DNA of 64,000 bases, from contig NADL03000754.1 in assembly GCA_002205965.3 (NCBI GenBank), positions 62,001 to 126,000 on the forward strand. The letters are read 5' to 3'. The position numbers and the translations under genes were made by a program. The DNA is from Kappaphycus alvarezii (taxonomy: Eukaryota; Rhodophyta; Florideophyceae; Gigartinales; Solieriaceae). Shown one piece after another: positions 52,539-64,000 of this stretch (positions are counted from its first letter, which is position 1; each line of letters starts with the position of its first letter). The notes beneath the pieces are model-generated. The model worked only from the letters and a program-made list of their open reading frames with translations, ran no database searches and was not told the DNA's origin.

Positions 52539-52785
52539 TTCACATCAAGGTAAAGATGAGCGATGAAGGAGATAGACTGATACTCCAAGGGGTTGGAATT
52601 TCAGCAGTACAGTAGCTCTGCGAATTAGATGACCGCACGTTGTAATTTACAGTAGAAATATTACTTTTGGTTACCTGACCGGTGGTGATGCGCCTAGTGT
52701 GTATCTTTCATCTTGAAATGTATAGAATTTTACATATAGGAAATAGGCGAGTCGGTGATGGTGCTCTTATCCCGCATAACGCATA

Positions 52786-54511
52786 GGGGGAATTTCTGGG
52801 ATATTTTAATGCAAGGAAGATGTGGTCGGTTATATCCACGCGGAGCATAACCGGCGTGGATGCAACCGACCAAGACCAAAAATTCTCTCCTTCGACGTCG
52901 TCGCAGACGGCGATCCAAGCGAGTCGAGGGTTAACGGCACAAAATTTCATCCCAATTTCGATCGTCTTGGGAGGGATTCACCGGGGATGGTTGCTACTTT
53001 GCTAAAAAGCTCCCTTTTTTCTGTCTTTCCGCTTCATTCGCAACGGCTCGCGCCTCGCGCGCTCCAATGGACATGAATCCCTCTTGTAATGGCGATGTTA
53101 CTGTTACATCGTACGGCACCGGGAGGGGCGGCAAGTTGTTGATAACGTCCGACCTTGGGTGCATTAGGATGTCAACAAGGTGTGCATTCAGTCCCTAAAG
53201 TAATATTTAATCGCATATTATACGCCGATTCCCGCTGCATAGAACACTTGTCGGCCAAATACCTTCACTACAGCATTGTGTCGATTAGTCCATCCCAAAC
53301 AATTTTTGCAAAATTCCTCTGCATGGTCACCTCGGTTGTCCATGGACCTGTTGCACTCCGCGCATTGCTGCGGCGCAGTGTCGTCAAACACTTGAACTCC
53401 CAGGTCGCGGACTAGCATCACTGACCACATCTTATTAGAGATTCGGCTGGCCGCAGACGGATGTGCGGTAAGAAAGGCTGCAACAGGCGTCTCTAAGTAT
53501 GCCTAGTTGCGGATCCTTCGTCTAATATCAGATTCCGTATGCAGCGCGGTGCTTGGAAAACTGTACCATTCGTCTTCTTTTCGGAATACCTTTGCTGCCG
53601 ACTTGCACCAGACTTGATGCAAAATGCTGTGTGTATTATCGGGCTTTTTTGCAAGACTGGCCTTTGTCAATGTCTCTGGGAGGCCACCTTGTCCGTCAGA
53701 GAAGCTTGGGTGGAGTCGCCGGACAAACTCGAGAAGGTGGCTATCAGCGTGTGCATAGCTTTTTGCATGGTGCTGGGTTACGCCAGGATCATCGGGGCAT
53801 CTCACTTCTTCGGAGTCGATGATGTTGGCCGCATAAGACACTAGATACAGCGTTGCCACTAGGGTGAACCCGTGGCTTCCAAGGCGCAACGGAAGGGCCA
53901 CTTGCTGGCGGACCGCACATGTCATCGACACGTTGTTTCACCGCGAGTAATATTTTATAAGGTTGCATGCGGATCAGCAATGGGGAGGACGGTAATAGAG
54001 CCGGGGAAGCTCCCAGTGGCTAAGGCCTGGCGGAAAAACAAGGCGTTGCGGAATGGACTCTGGGCGCTGGTCGCGTGGGGTGGTGACAAGGGCAAACCCG
54101 TTTGGATCGTTGTTGACGAGCCGGGCGGAGATGCGGTTTATGCTCCTCGTCGGAGTCGGGTGGACCGACGGAGGAGGGTTGGGGGCGGCGGCTGTGTGGC
54201 GACCTAGGATTGGGAGACAGGTGGGCGGCGAATTTGGCGGCACGGGCATGCAAAACGCACCGGCAAGATACGGCGAGGGAGCTTGGTCCGGTACGGCAGG
54301 CGTCCTTGCGGAGTTTGGAGAGTCGGAGGCCCGAATACAGTGAGAGAGCTGGAGATTGAAGAGCGTGGAAGTAAGTCGAGGTAAACAGATCGGTGGTTGA
54401 GGGGAGATGATGGACGAGATCCATGAAAAGGTCATGGGACCCAGGGGCAGCAAAGAGAATAGATCGCGCGACGGTGGAGCAGCCCCCCGCGGCGGGCTTG
54501 GTGGCACACAT
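52786..54511 (-). pseudogene. RLE copy lacking its RT (minus)
   Basis: Minus strand. N-terminal region 54511-53960 (MCATKPAAGGCSTVARSILF; in another frame DPNGFALVTTPRDQRP) is joined near 53950 to the post-RT segment (AVRQQVALPLRLGSHGFTLV, LVSYAANIIDSEEV, 53931-53650), then WCKSAAKVFRKEDEWYSF, the zinc finger CAECNRSMDNRGDHAEEFC and RHNAVVKVFGRQVFYAAGIG (53430-53218). Tail segment (SKLGWNFVPLTLDSLG) near 52970-52900 and the terminus AAATTCCCCC at 52786 follow. It gives the canonical order of the C-terminal segments for this subfamily. Confidence 0.75.
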
Positions 54512-57180
54512 AGGAAGTGGAGAGAAGCATTAATCCCTTTTGGGTAGTTGAAAACGTTGCTCCAGGCTTTTGCCTTTGTTTTTTAATTATTTTTATGGTT
54601 ATATCTGGTCGAATGCATATATCTTTACCATTTCTATTCCGAAAGTTGTAAGCTGTAACATACAAATGGCAAAGATGATTTCTTTAAATGGAGTAATAGG
54701 ATCAATCAGGTGGTGCAGTCATCTGATCTGGCTATAAAGTTAGAGCGACCCTTTACTTGCTGAAGTCATCACCCGTTGATAACAGTTTGGACGAAAATGT
54801 TTTGCGTTGTCGAAAAATCGTCTCAAAGTATCTCCCAATGCTCTGATTCATCTTCTTCAACTACTTTTCCGGCTATGGTTTTCGATTAAGAGGAATATAA
54901 TACAGAAGAGAGGGGTTTCGAGCAACTTAGCCTTCAGCTTAAAGGAATTCTTTGCAACCGGATTGGAGTCCTGCCTCTGGTCATATTAGTTCATTTTCCG
55001 AACACAAACCTTCCCGAAACTGTTGATGGTGCTTTTTCCCTGTGAATGAAAGACTTTCGCCTGCAAGAAATCAACCTTATGTACTGGCTGCTTAACTTCG
55101 AACCTTGTCGTCTTATCAACCATGAAATTCCTTTTATTTCGTCTGGAACTGGATACAACGTCAGGTATCCCATGTTCTCTGACCACTCGGAACCTACTAT
55201 GATGAAACTGCAGACGAGCAGTATCGGTCGATCTCATGATCAAGACAGTTTTGTGGATGGAAATATGATTACCAAGGAGTACATTGAATTGCTAGCAGTC
55301 TATCGACAAATTATCACACGCGTATTATTAGAAACTGGTATGTGTGATTCAAGAAAACACAGCTCCTTGCTAAAATGAAAATTCATCGAGAGGGAATCCT
55401 TTTGTTTGGTGCAAAACTCCAAAGCTCCTGACTGTAAAGGAATTTATACTAACCATCTATGCCAGGAAAATAGTCCTAGTTCACATTTTTATTCCTTTAT
55501 TATGGTCGCTTCCTCATTATACTGGTTTCTACTCAGCTTTCATGGGCGACGAAAAGATCTACCTGGATGAAAAACAAGACGCCCTCTACCCTACGCTGGA
55601 TATATCAGATCGTTTTAATCAAAATATGACCTCCATTTCAGTGATGGTAACTATTGAACTATACCCGAAACTAGAAAAAACACAATTAAGAGAGATGTAG
55701 TTTTACTACAAGAGTGTGAACCCTGTTTTCACTAACTCATATTCAGAAACATGCATTGGGGCTTTTTTCTATGGTCTCAGAGCTAATTGTGGTCGCGAAA
55801 GGCATGGTACAATAATTTGGGAAAAGAAGCGGACGATAGTCGTCAGAAAACATTATTAAGCCAAGGTTTTGAGAACAAATCTTCTATCATTGATATTCAT
55901 AAACGAGTGAAAACGACCATAGTCGTGAAAACATAAGTAAAGTACACTCTACTTCTGTGCTACCTATCTACTGTTTTACATGGTATGGATAGTCCCATTC
56001 GCCCTTCTGCCTCAAACATTGTCTAAGCGGACCAGCAAGTTTTAGACACTGACCAAGGCGGTGGTCCATCCAAAGCGCAGCCCCCTCGGGCGACATCAAG
56101 GGGTTACCGACAGGACTTAACGAGCATGAGAGATTGTCGAAGGACATCTTGACAAGGAACCTTGTCTGTCGAACAAGTGATCGGCTGATATACCAATATG
56201 AAGAGGGCTTCCCTTTCGGGAGAGGAATGACAGATGCGTTCTGTGGCTTCATTCGGACTCTTTTCGAACAATTTTGCCCAAACTTATTCGCCTCCAGCGA
56301 TTTATTCCTCCCAGAAGTGATCGTGAGCTCATATTGGGTGAACGTCTCGTTGTGCCAAAGGATCATGATACAATGATCATTCTCATCCTTCTCGACCTCC
56401 TAAAAGAGCGGAATGCGATAGGGTGTGTACAACATGTTTCACTGACGACTTGTTTGATAATCAAACGATAGGTTTTACTGATAATGAAGGCAGCTGAGGA
56501 AAGCACTTCAATCTATCAGTTTCGATAAGGACAACTATATTCAACCAAATAAATGGTGCCAATTTATTAATTTCGTGGTCTTCTCCACTTCATTCTTTCA
56601 CTTGTTTGAAAAGGGCATCCTGGGCACCTCGACGTATCGTCATCACGAGTAGTAACTCCTGAAGGCATGCAGCTTGGTGCGGAACGCGACATCTGATCTA
56701 GGTTTTCGCCAGATATGAACCCCGAAAAGAATGAAAGAACGTGTGTAACAGCTTCCATGAAACTCTCGATTCGGTAGCCGTGCCATGCGTGGATTCCCTA
56801 TTCGCACCTGTTGAAATTGCAGTGGGTACTGGAATCCCCCTGGAAGGGAATTTCGCAGAGAGGCAGCGGTTTTTTCGCTTTTGTGCGAATCCATATCCAC
56901 GGAAGCGGACACCTTGTCTGGGAGAAGAGGTATGATTATACCTTCCTTCACAAAAATGTGGCAATTCACAACTGTTGGTGCTTCAGCAGTACCTTTCTTG
57001 TAATAAACGAGCTTCCCCTCGAATTGGCAGATGTGGATGCATAATAGAGGAAAATTGTCTTGCTGTACCGCAGAAAGCGGCCACGTGTTGCGAAAAGGGC
57101 GTATCCTTAAAGGATTGAAGTATTACAAAGGATACCAGATACAATGGACAGGCCAGCTCGGTGATGATACAAATCGCTGC
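54512..57180. other. Unassigned, possibly decayed element
   Basis: Plus frame 55046-55378 (NLMYWLLNFEPCRLINHEIP...) and minus frame 56969-56643 (PGGFQYPLQFQQVRIGNPRM...) have natural-looking composition but no family I know. Their neighbours are full of stops. No repeat of other parts of the window was seen. Confidence 0.3.
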
Positions 57181-60010
57181 TAGATCGTAGATACTTTATT
57201 CGAGGAGAAGAGCAGGGAAAAGTGGGCGGTTGTGGTGAAATGGATAGGCAGCTCAGCAAAGATGAATAAGGGGGAGTGCAGAAAAAGTAGGAGGACGTTT
57301 AAATGGGGGCGGACATGGAAAAGCGGTCGGCGGAGCGGAAGAGCGGTTGAATTAGAATCGGCGGGAAGAGAGGAGTGATGGGATGCGGAGCTCTTGCGCG
57401 TAATCCTGAAAAATTCAGAATACACGTGTAGCTCGAAAAGTTTCAAAATACACGTGGATATAGAAATAAGACGCCCAATCTTCCACTACTTAATATAACG
57501 ACTTGTCAAAATGAGCTAATCCAAGTCAGCATCCCCATCCGTCTACATTCACCTCCCCTCTATCATCTCTGATGTTTTCCAAACTCACCAATATCTCTAA
57601 CAGTGAGACATTTAGTGGCATTCGTTGACACGGCGTCACGAACGCGGTAAAGCTTGAATGTCACAGGCTACGGGGACACTAACTTTTAGCTAAATGACTA
57701 TTCCGCAGCAAACGGATCACTGAAGTTCAAGTTAACCCTCCGTAGTTTGAAAATAGAAAATTTCGAAGAAACCGACATTCGTTCTAGAAGGGGGACAGCG
57801 ATGAATTGGAAAGGAACTCTTGCAGTGAGCCGTTTCGTTCCTACTCGAGCATTTATCAACGTGTGTATATTACTCAAGGCGAATTGTAAAGAGATGGTGC
57901 GCAAACTGCTCATGAAAGGATGCAAGTATCACAATCAATGGGTCATGTGGTATCCATCCGCGACTCCTCGTTCGAAAAATTTCAAAAGTTTTTATACTTC
58001 CCAATAATTCAACGAAATGAATCAAAAAATGACACCTTTCGAGAAATTTTCAATTTTTTGAAACTTTTTATATTTTTGCAGTCTCCACCAATCATATTTA
58101 TCAAATCTGAAAAAAGTTTTAGAAATGGCCTATCGACAGCCGATATGTTTTGGAATCCCCTTCCTTCTAGGAACCCCCTGTTGGCCTGCTAATTTGTCAT
58201 CTATTCCCGTGAAGCCCCACAAAAACCCCAAACAGCGTAGAAATAAACTCATCCCCATATTCTAATACAGAATTTACCCGTAATCCCTCTTCCCGTAATC
58301 CCTTTTAATTGGCTTTCATCTGTCATCGTTCACTCTACAACCTCTTAGCTCCCTACTCTTTTAATTTCCTAGGCACGTAATGAAGCAGGTCTCCTATACC
58401 GATTCTTCTCCCTCCAATTTCCTCATCTCCTAATCCTTACTCCCCTAAAACCATGAAAAAATCCGAACTTCGTGTCTCTTCTTTTGTCACACCTACCCCT
58501 ACCAACATCTCCTAACTTGGCCTCTTGTTATCCCCAATACTTATATACACCCAATCTCTTGAGTTAATTTTTTCCTGCCCTTCAGGCTATAAAGACCCCC
58601 TAATCCTACCGGCCACCATCTCTTGCACGTGAAAACCTCGAATTGCTCAATGCTTTATAGACTATGCCGTTTCATCTATTAAACCTCCGCCACACCTTCT
58701 GTCGTTGCTTTTATGGTAGTTTTTTTCTATTCTTCAAATCCACTAATCCTGTAATACGCTTTACCTCCTATCTGCTATCCTACGAAACCCTAGAAACCTG
58801 TTACGCAGATATGGTGGGGGGAACATTGCCCTTATGCACAAAGATGTAGGCAGATCTATCGGCTGTGGACGTTCGCAAAAGTTGAAGCTCACCGCGGACT
58901 TACCCCCTCTGTGTCCGGACTTACCCACGATCAAGGCCTTCCATATGCCCAAATAGAAGCTCTTGGTCCCCTCAAATCAGCATTGACCCTTTACCTCGTG
59001 GTCTTGGCCCCGTCTTGTCAGCACCCTCCCCCGTACATTTCGACATTTTTCGAGCGATCATAAGTGTGTTCCGGTAGAACTGCGTGCAAATACAGATGCA
59101 TAATAACATTTTTTGACGAAAATGATCCAGGAAAATTATTGGACGGGGGAAATGCTTAGGGAAGTCCATGCCCGCAAATTGCAAGAAAATATTTGTACAG
59201 TAGAAAGTCAAAACATCGTAGTTATTCTCTAGTGGAAGAGTGAGTTCCAAGTAAAGATCCCAACTACAAAGGGTGAGAATGGGGGCTACGGTCTATTGCG
59301 AAGTTTGTAGTGAAGTAAAATCGTCAAGATTTCAAAAATGGATGGGCAACCTCCGAAGGTTTTCTGCCATATCCAAAAATATCACACTAGATTATATCTT
59401 CATATACCATTGCAAGGAGGAGTTTTAGGCCCCAAAAATTTAGTTATACTACGTATTACAGCAACTTTACCATATTTGGAAATCTTTCTCCAACGAGCAC
59501 GTTTTTTAAAGGTACTTCTCATCGCTCCCACTCACATCAGCTCAACTAACTGCCCATCCACCTTGCTTTCAATTGCCACACTGTCTCCCTCATTTCCCAG
59601 CTTTCATTGAGAAATCCTGGGAGATTTTGACATTCGAGTGCATCTAAATTGGTACATGAAAGGACCATGTATCTCTTTCGCAAATTTCTGATTACACATA
59701 GCAGTTTCCATGGCCTTCGTATGCATGCGATTACCAGCAAACGTATTTAAGTGACGATCACTCAAAAATATTTTTTTAACTTCTCTTTCAATATATTGAA
59801 ATAGGAATCAATTGACTGGTTCATTCCCCAATCCTGATGTAAATCAAACTCAGATTCTGTTTGATTTTCCATACTGGAGGTGGCAGATTCGCTGAATTGG
59901 TAACAAAAGCACAGTGGGCCGCTGGGTGACGATGATAATTGAGCAAAGATGATTACGCAGTAATCTTCTATTATTAGTTAAAGATAAATGATTAAGCCTT
60001 ACTGAGAGTA
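57181..60010. other. No gene recognised
   Basis: Short frames only (for example 57747-58007 plus, 59250-58972 minus). Pyrimidine-rich plus strand at 58200-58630. No motif found. Confidence 0.4.
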
Positions 60011-60399
60011 GTACTTAAGCTTATTGGCCTAAAAAGCCTTCTAGGCCAAATAAACGAGGATGACTGAACTGTTACATTTGTTACTGAAAATCTGATGAGA
60101 CTAGTAAGCGTTATGCGGATAAAATGCAAAAATTCTCGCTCATAATTTTCGCCTAATAAGCAAAATAGTTAGACCTATTAGCTTAAAATTCTCATTCAGC
60201 TAAGGTGATCAGCCGATAAGCTTTGCACGATAATCGATGTTGGCCGACATGAACTCATTTCTATTAAATTACAGCGCAGCACTGTACATTACCCTCCCAC
60301 ATTACTACACAGTACAGCAAAGTAATGCAGTGCAGTTCTGTGTGTCGGTTGGTGCATGTAAAATTCTCGGCAATGAAAGCTAGCTATCAGTTTTTTCAA

Positions 60400-60655
60400 A
60401 TAACTAATATTTACACTAATAGCTACAATAGGCGAATAACTATTAGTAGTAATTCTTCAAGTATACCTACTTCAAACTGGTAGTGTATATCTACTACTAT
60501 TATGCGTACTAATTTAGTACTATTATTACCAGAACTAAAACTATTAGTAGTACTGCTATTATTACAATAAATATTAGTCCTACTATGACAGGTACTAATA
60601 GTATTTGCAGTAATATTATAGTAGTATTTTTAGTATTACTAATAGTAGGAGTACT
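60400..60655. repeat. TAN-rich low-complexity block 1
   Basis: Dominated by the triplets ACT, AGT, ATT, TAC, TAG and TAT with no fixed unit, e.g. ACTATTAGTAGTACTGCTAT. Related blocks lie at 61.27 and 62.52 kb. Confidence 0.8.
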
Positions 60656-61264
60656 TACCGACGAACTGAAAAGAACCACCTACAAAACGCATACACATAC
60701 TTGGGAGAAGCTTAATTGTCAATATCGTACCATGACCGAGAACCTGCAACCCAAATTCCTAGATCAGCGTTTCAAAATACTGATTCCATCAATTACGTGA
60801 ATGGTATAGGGCCTCTTACTTCCAGCAGATTCCATACCATTTTCTTTAAAGTCGGCTGAATTTCCTAGTATCCGGCGTTCTTCTGAGCTCAAATTTAAAC
60901 TGTCTCCGAAATACGACTAGTAATCAGCCAAACCTGATCAATTGCTGACGACTCCACCCCTAAAGTCCCATTGGCAGCCTTGAATAAGTAAAAATACCTC
61001 CAAATCTACTATTCCATAACTCCTTTCGATGTATCGAACGGCTTTAGCTGTTCTGATAAAATTTATTTATCAAATTTTGCCTGCAGCTCACTTCATGTGT
61101 TCAGTTGGTAATCTATTGAACGACCTCTCACCAACCCCAGCAAAGTACCATCACAATCAAGGCTCAACATGAAATTCCCACCTACCACGATTTATTGAAT
61201 ATCATTCTTTGTGCTTTTGCGATTAACGAACCATAGTTGTGAGAATTTATGTTGTGTAGGAATA
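60656..61264. other. No gene recognised
   Basis: Ordinary AT-rich sequence between two TAN-rich blocks. Confidence 0.45.
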
Positions 61265-61435
61265 CCGCAGTAGGAATACAATAACATAAGATGTATTATT
61301 ACTATGATAGTATTCCTATAGTAATAGTTACAGTAGGAGCCAAGTATTATTACTGGTTTGATAGCTATTATCTTGGTAGATATTAACTGGTGTACTAGTA
61401 GGTACTACCATTTGTATATTAGTAGGTATTGAAAT
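61265..61435. repeat. TAN-rich low-complexity block 2
   Basis: Same composition as block 1: GTATTATTACTATGATAGTA, GGTACTACC and similar. Confidence 0.75.
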
Positions 61436-62517
61436 AATCGAAAAGACACGAATATAAAAATAATGCTTTTATTTTTTGTGGTAAAATTACTATGACCTAA
61501 TTTCAGGTTGAAAACAACCGTTAACAGATAGAAGAGAATATTAAAATCAGAAATCTACAATCTATGAAACAGAAATTAACCATCTAAAAAAATGACAACC
61601 TCTTTGAAATATATATGTTGTGCTACGCTTAGTTGCAAAATTAACCCAGCGGATGAGGCTCAGTGGTCCTCTTTCGACAATAAGTCTTCTACCAAGCCAA
61701 AACGGTGATCGCCACAACGAGACTGAGTAATTGAGACTGAAAACCCAAAACAGCCTCATTAAACCCGGATTCATCTCCACTCCGATCTCCAAAATGGACA
61801 GTGTGTGACGCTTCAATCATGATCAACTCCACCTCTTTGCATATCCCCTTGCCCTCGACTGCATATTGCCGCAGGATATTCTAATATACTAGCGTCTTTC
61901 TCAATTTAAATGAGAATTTCCTTCAACAAAAGCCTTAATGATACGCCTCTTCATTGGTACGTCTCTTAATACCTTCTATCTCGGGAGTAGGACCTAAACA
62001 TTTGACTCTAAAGATACATTTATCCTTTTAATTCAAAAAAAATTCCGACCCTAAGATAATACTCCTTAACGAAGCCTCAAAATGGTGGTAAAATTCTAAA
62101 AATTGCCTAAATTTGACATACTAGTAATCTCCCTTCCCATTTTCTATTGAAATGATTCTATTCCAACAGTATTCGAAAACCTCTACCTTCCGATTATACA
62201 ATCACTATAGTCCCCTACTTGCGCGGTGATGGTAAATACCCGGGCCGTAAATACCGTCTGAATTCTGCTTAAATCCCACGCTGCGCGTCGATCGGGCGCC
62301 CGATCGCCAGATCTTTTATCTTTAAATCGAAGTGTAAGCTTGAAATAAGCTTGCTTACCTTTCCGTTCGCTTGAATTTTGGCCTTGATATTTTGTGGTAA
62401 AGGTATTTTGATAAAGCTGAGTTGTCAAAAATCGAAATCAAATGAGCGACGGGAAAAAGAAAGATATTTTAAGGACAGTACTACTTGTTTTCTTTTCTTC
62501 CAGAAGAGAGCTTTTGA
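61436..62517. other. No gene recognised, contains an 18-bp palindrome
   Basis: CGATCGGGCGCCCGATCG at 62289-62306 is a perfect palindrome in a locally GC-rich patch. Frames at 61816-61562 and 62428-62183 (minus) have no known motif. Confidence 0.45.
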
Positions 62518-62772
62518 CCGTAAATAGGTATTACTATTCTATTTTAATAGCTAGTATAATAATAACTACTACCAATAGCACACTAGGAGGTATTAATACT
62601 AATAGTACTTTTATACCAGTAAAATTACTACTATACTAGGTATTATTACAAATACTGCAAATATAGTAAGAATGTTACTACTGATCTAGTATTCTTATTG
62701 TTCTACCTACTACTATAGTAGTTATACGAGTCTTGTACTAGTATAGTAGCAGCACTATAATATGATTAATAC
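62518..62772. repeat. TAN-rich low-complexity block 3
   Basis: Same composition as blocks 1 and 2; it ends exactly where E(f) begins. Confidence 0.75.
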
Positions 62773-64000
62773 TGTAATACAGAAAATGGTCCTCCCGTCG
62801 TGTAATACAGAAAATAGTCCTCCCCTCCTGTAGTTTAACAACTTACAACGATCCCGCCCCTGACTTCGTTCACCGTCCTTTCCAAATTTGCCTCCCATCC
62901 TCCCTAGATATTTTAATACTGTATCACATCCTCCAAAATTAGCGTTTTACGTCTTTTTTAATCTACCTTCTTCATCAAACTCACTCCTTGTGTAGAAATT
63001 CCGTGCAAATGCGATACTGCAATTTCGATTTTAGCTTTTTAGTACCGACTCCAGTCCGCTTCTAAGGTGTACTTAAACCCATTTTACCCAAGTTTTTTTG
63101 AGATCCACCAACCCCTACACACACTGCCCTCCCCTCACACCATCTATCCTCCGTCCACAATCACTTACAACCAAGATGAACAACCTTCGCCACTCCGCCC
63201 CCATCACCAAACACTGCCCCTCTCGCCCCTTAAACGGCCTTGCGCTCGCTGCATATGGCCCGACGGACGCAGAGGACTACCTGCGACGCCAGACTAAGAA
63301 AAAGATAATCGAGTTCGTCCGCAAACCCTTCGTCGAGGATGAGGCCGAGGAGGTACCTGAGGGGCAGGAGTGGGAAGTCGAGGTGGTGCTGGGAGACCTT
63401 CGACGACATGGCAGCCCCGGAATGGGTCTACAAGGTTAATGATGAGGAGGACGAGGAGAATGAGGAGGAAAAGGAGGAAGAGGAGGAAGAGGAGGAAGAG
63501 CAGGAAGAGCAGGAAGAGCAGGAAGAGGAGGAAGAGGAGGATGAGGAGGACGAGGAGGAAGAGGAGGAAGAGGAGAATGAGGAGGACGAGGAGGAAGAGG
63601 AGGAAGAGGAGAATGAGGAGGACGAGGAGAATGAGGAGGACGAGGAGGACGAGGAGAATGAGGAGGACGTCGAGGACGAGGACGGGGACGAGGAGCATGA
63701 CGGACAGGGAGGCATGGGAAGTGTTGGAATGGTGGAATGTATGGGACAAGTGGTACCGACGATGGAAACGGATAGGGATATCTTTAGTAGTTTAGATATT
63801 TCCCAGGAGGAAATAGATAGTTATGAGCCGTTCGCAGATATCTGTGGGGAATTCTTGGGCAGCATAGATATTTTAGAGGAGTTGTTTGGATCTGGTTTAG
63901 AGAATGGGAAATAAGAGGACCTCATTGATTGTTAGTTTCTTAAGTATCTTTTGTTTTAAGTACATCGTCCACACAAATCGTTTTTATGCATTTCCTGGTA
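62773..64000 (+). mobile_element. E(f): E element running out of the window
   Basis: Starts TGTAATACAGAAAATGGTCC with two 28-bp direct copies, as in E(a). The upstream part, gene and the first 90 bp of 3' UTR match E(a) and E(d). The second TATA box and 3' end would lie beyond 64000. Confidence 0.85.
63176..63914 (+). pseudogene. Acidic E protein, one frameshift
   Basis: ATG at 63176 (MNNLRHSAPITKHCPSRPLN). GPTDAEDYLRRQTKKKIIEF and EVPEGQEWEVEV are in frame; one base change in length near 63385-63395 moves the rest (TFDDMAAPEWVYKVN, a Glu-rich tract of about 100 residues, SSLDISQEEIDSYEPFADIC, ILEELFGSGLENGK) to another frame ending at 63914. The tract is longer and more Glu-rich than in E(d). 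Apart from this shift the gene is intact. Confidence 0.85.

Larger units (their letters stand above)
49324..52705. mobile_element. Harbinger-2: second PIF/Harbinger element, older
   Basis: Inverted 14-bp ends GCATCACCACCGGT at 49338-49351 and 52678-52691 (complement); a few less conserved bases lie outside. TAA precedes the left end (49323-49325); no matching right duplication was found. It has the same two genes as Harbinger-1, again converging, but in mirrored order. Sequence is too different to be a recent copy of Harbinger-1. Confidence 0.8.

Noticed and set aside
60018..60045. TTGGCCTA...TAGGCCAA hairpin as a terminator or RNA gene
   Set aside because: An isolated 8-bp stem in AT-rich DNA; nothing suggests a transcript.
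63294..63749. 151-codon Leu-rich minus frame at 63.5 kb
   Set aside because: Same artefact: the antisense of the acidic tract in E(f).

Overview
The window is nuclear DNA of a eukaryote from a transposon-dominated region. Almost everything readable is a mobile element or a broken piece of one. One single-copy gene looks like an ordinary host gene: a secreted CAP-domain protein with its own TATA box (39.9-40.9 kb, minus). The mix of a chromodomain Ty3/gypsy element, PIF/Harbinger transposons with a Myb/SANT-like partner gene, and reverse transcriptases with a C-terminal zinc finger plus restriction-like endonuclease suggests an alga (red or stramenopile) or a related protist such as an oomycete. 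This is inference: no rRNA, tRNA or diagnostic host gene is present to fix the taxon.

Layout. 1-5.76 kb: an old, frameshifted Ty3/gypsy copy (Gypsy-A) with both LTRs, the left one cut by the window edge. 5.8-12.3 kb: fragments of the RLE-type retroelement family and two copies (a, b) of a repeat called E here. 12.3-18.0 kb: relatives of E (E2), a decayed gypsy protease/RT (Gypsy-C) and a divergent RT relic. 19.1-23.3 kb: E(c) and the intact E(d). 23.3-31.5 kb: one RLE retroelement interrupted by a second, more complete one on the opposite strand. 31.5-32.7 kb: E(e). 33.6-33.85 kb: a 266-bp MITE. 34.0-39.26 kb: a young chromovirus with identical LTRs. 39.9-40.9 kb: the CAP gene. 42.5-44.3 kb: a rearranged RLE relic. 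44.35-48.6 kb and about 49.3-52.7 kb: two Harbinger elements. 52.8-54.5 kb: an internally deleted RLE copy. 54.5-62.7 kb: mostly unassigned AT-rich DNA with three stretches of TAN-rich low complexity. 62.8 kb to the end: E(f), which runs out of the window.

The most unusual content is E. The intact copy E(d) is 1551 bp, starts TG, ends CA and is flanked by a perfect 5-bp duplication, as integrase-inserted LTRs are. Copy E(c) also shows a 5-bp duplication. E carries one gene, a 216-aa protein with a conserved N-terminus, a long Asp/Glu tract and a conserved C-terminus. It lies upstream of a second TATA box near the 3' end. The simplest reading is a family of large solo LTRs that carry a protein gene in U3. 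Six copies are here, and one is very divergent yet keeps the same layout. I recognise no homologue.

The elements are nested and can be ordered in time. The chromovirus sits in an RLE 3' UTR. Harbinger-1 sits in an RLE tail whose unoccupied paralogue lies about 1.5 kb to its left. E(d) sits at a head-to-head junction of two RLE fragments. RLE-1 sits inside RLE-2.
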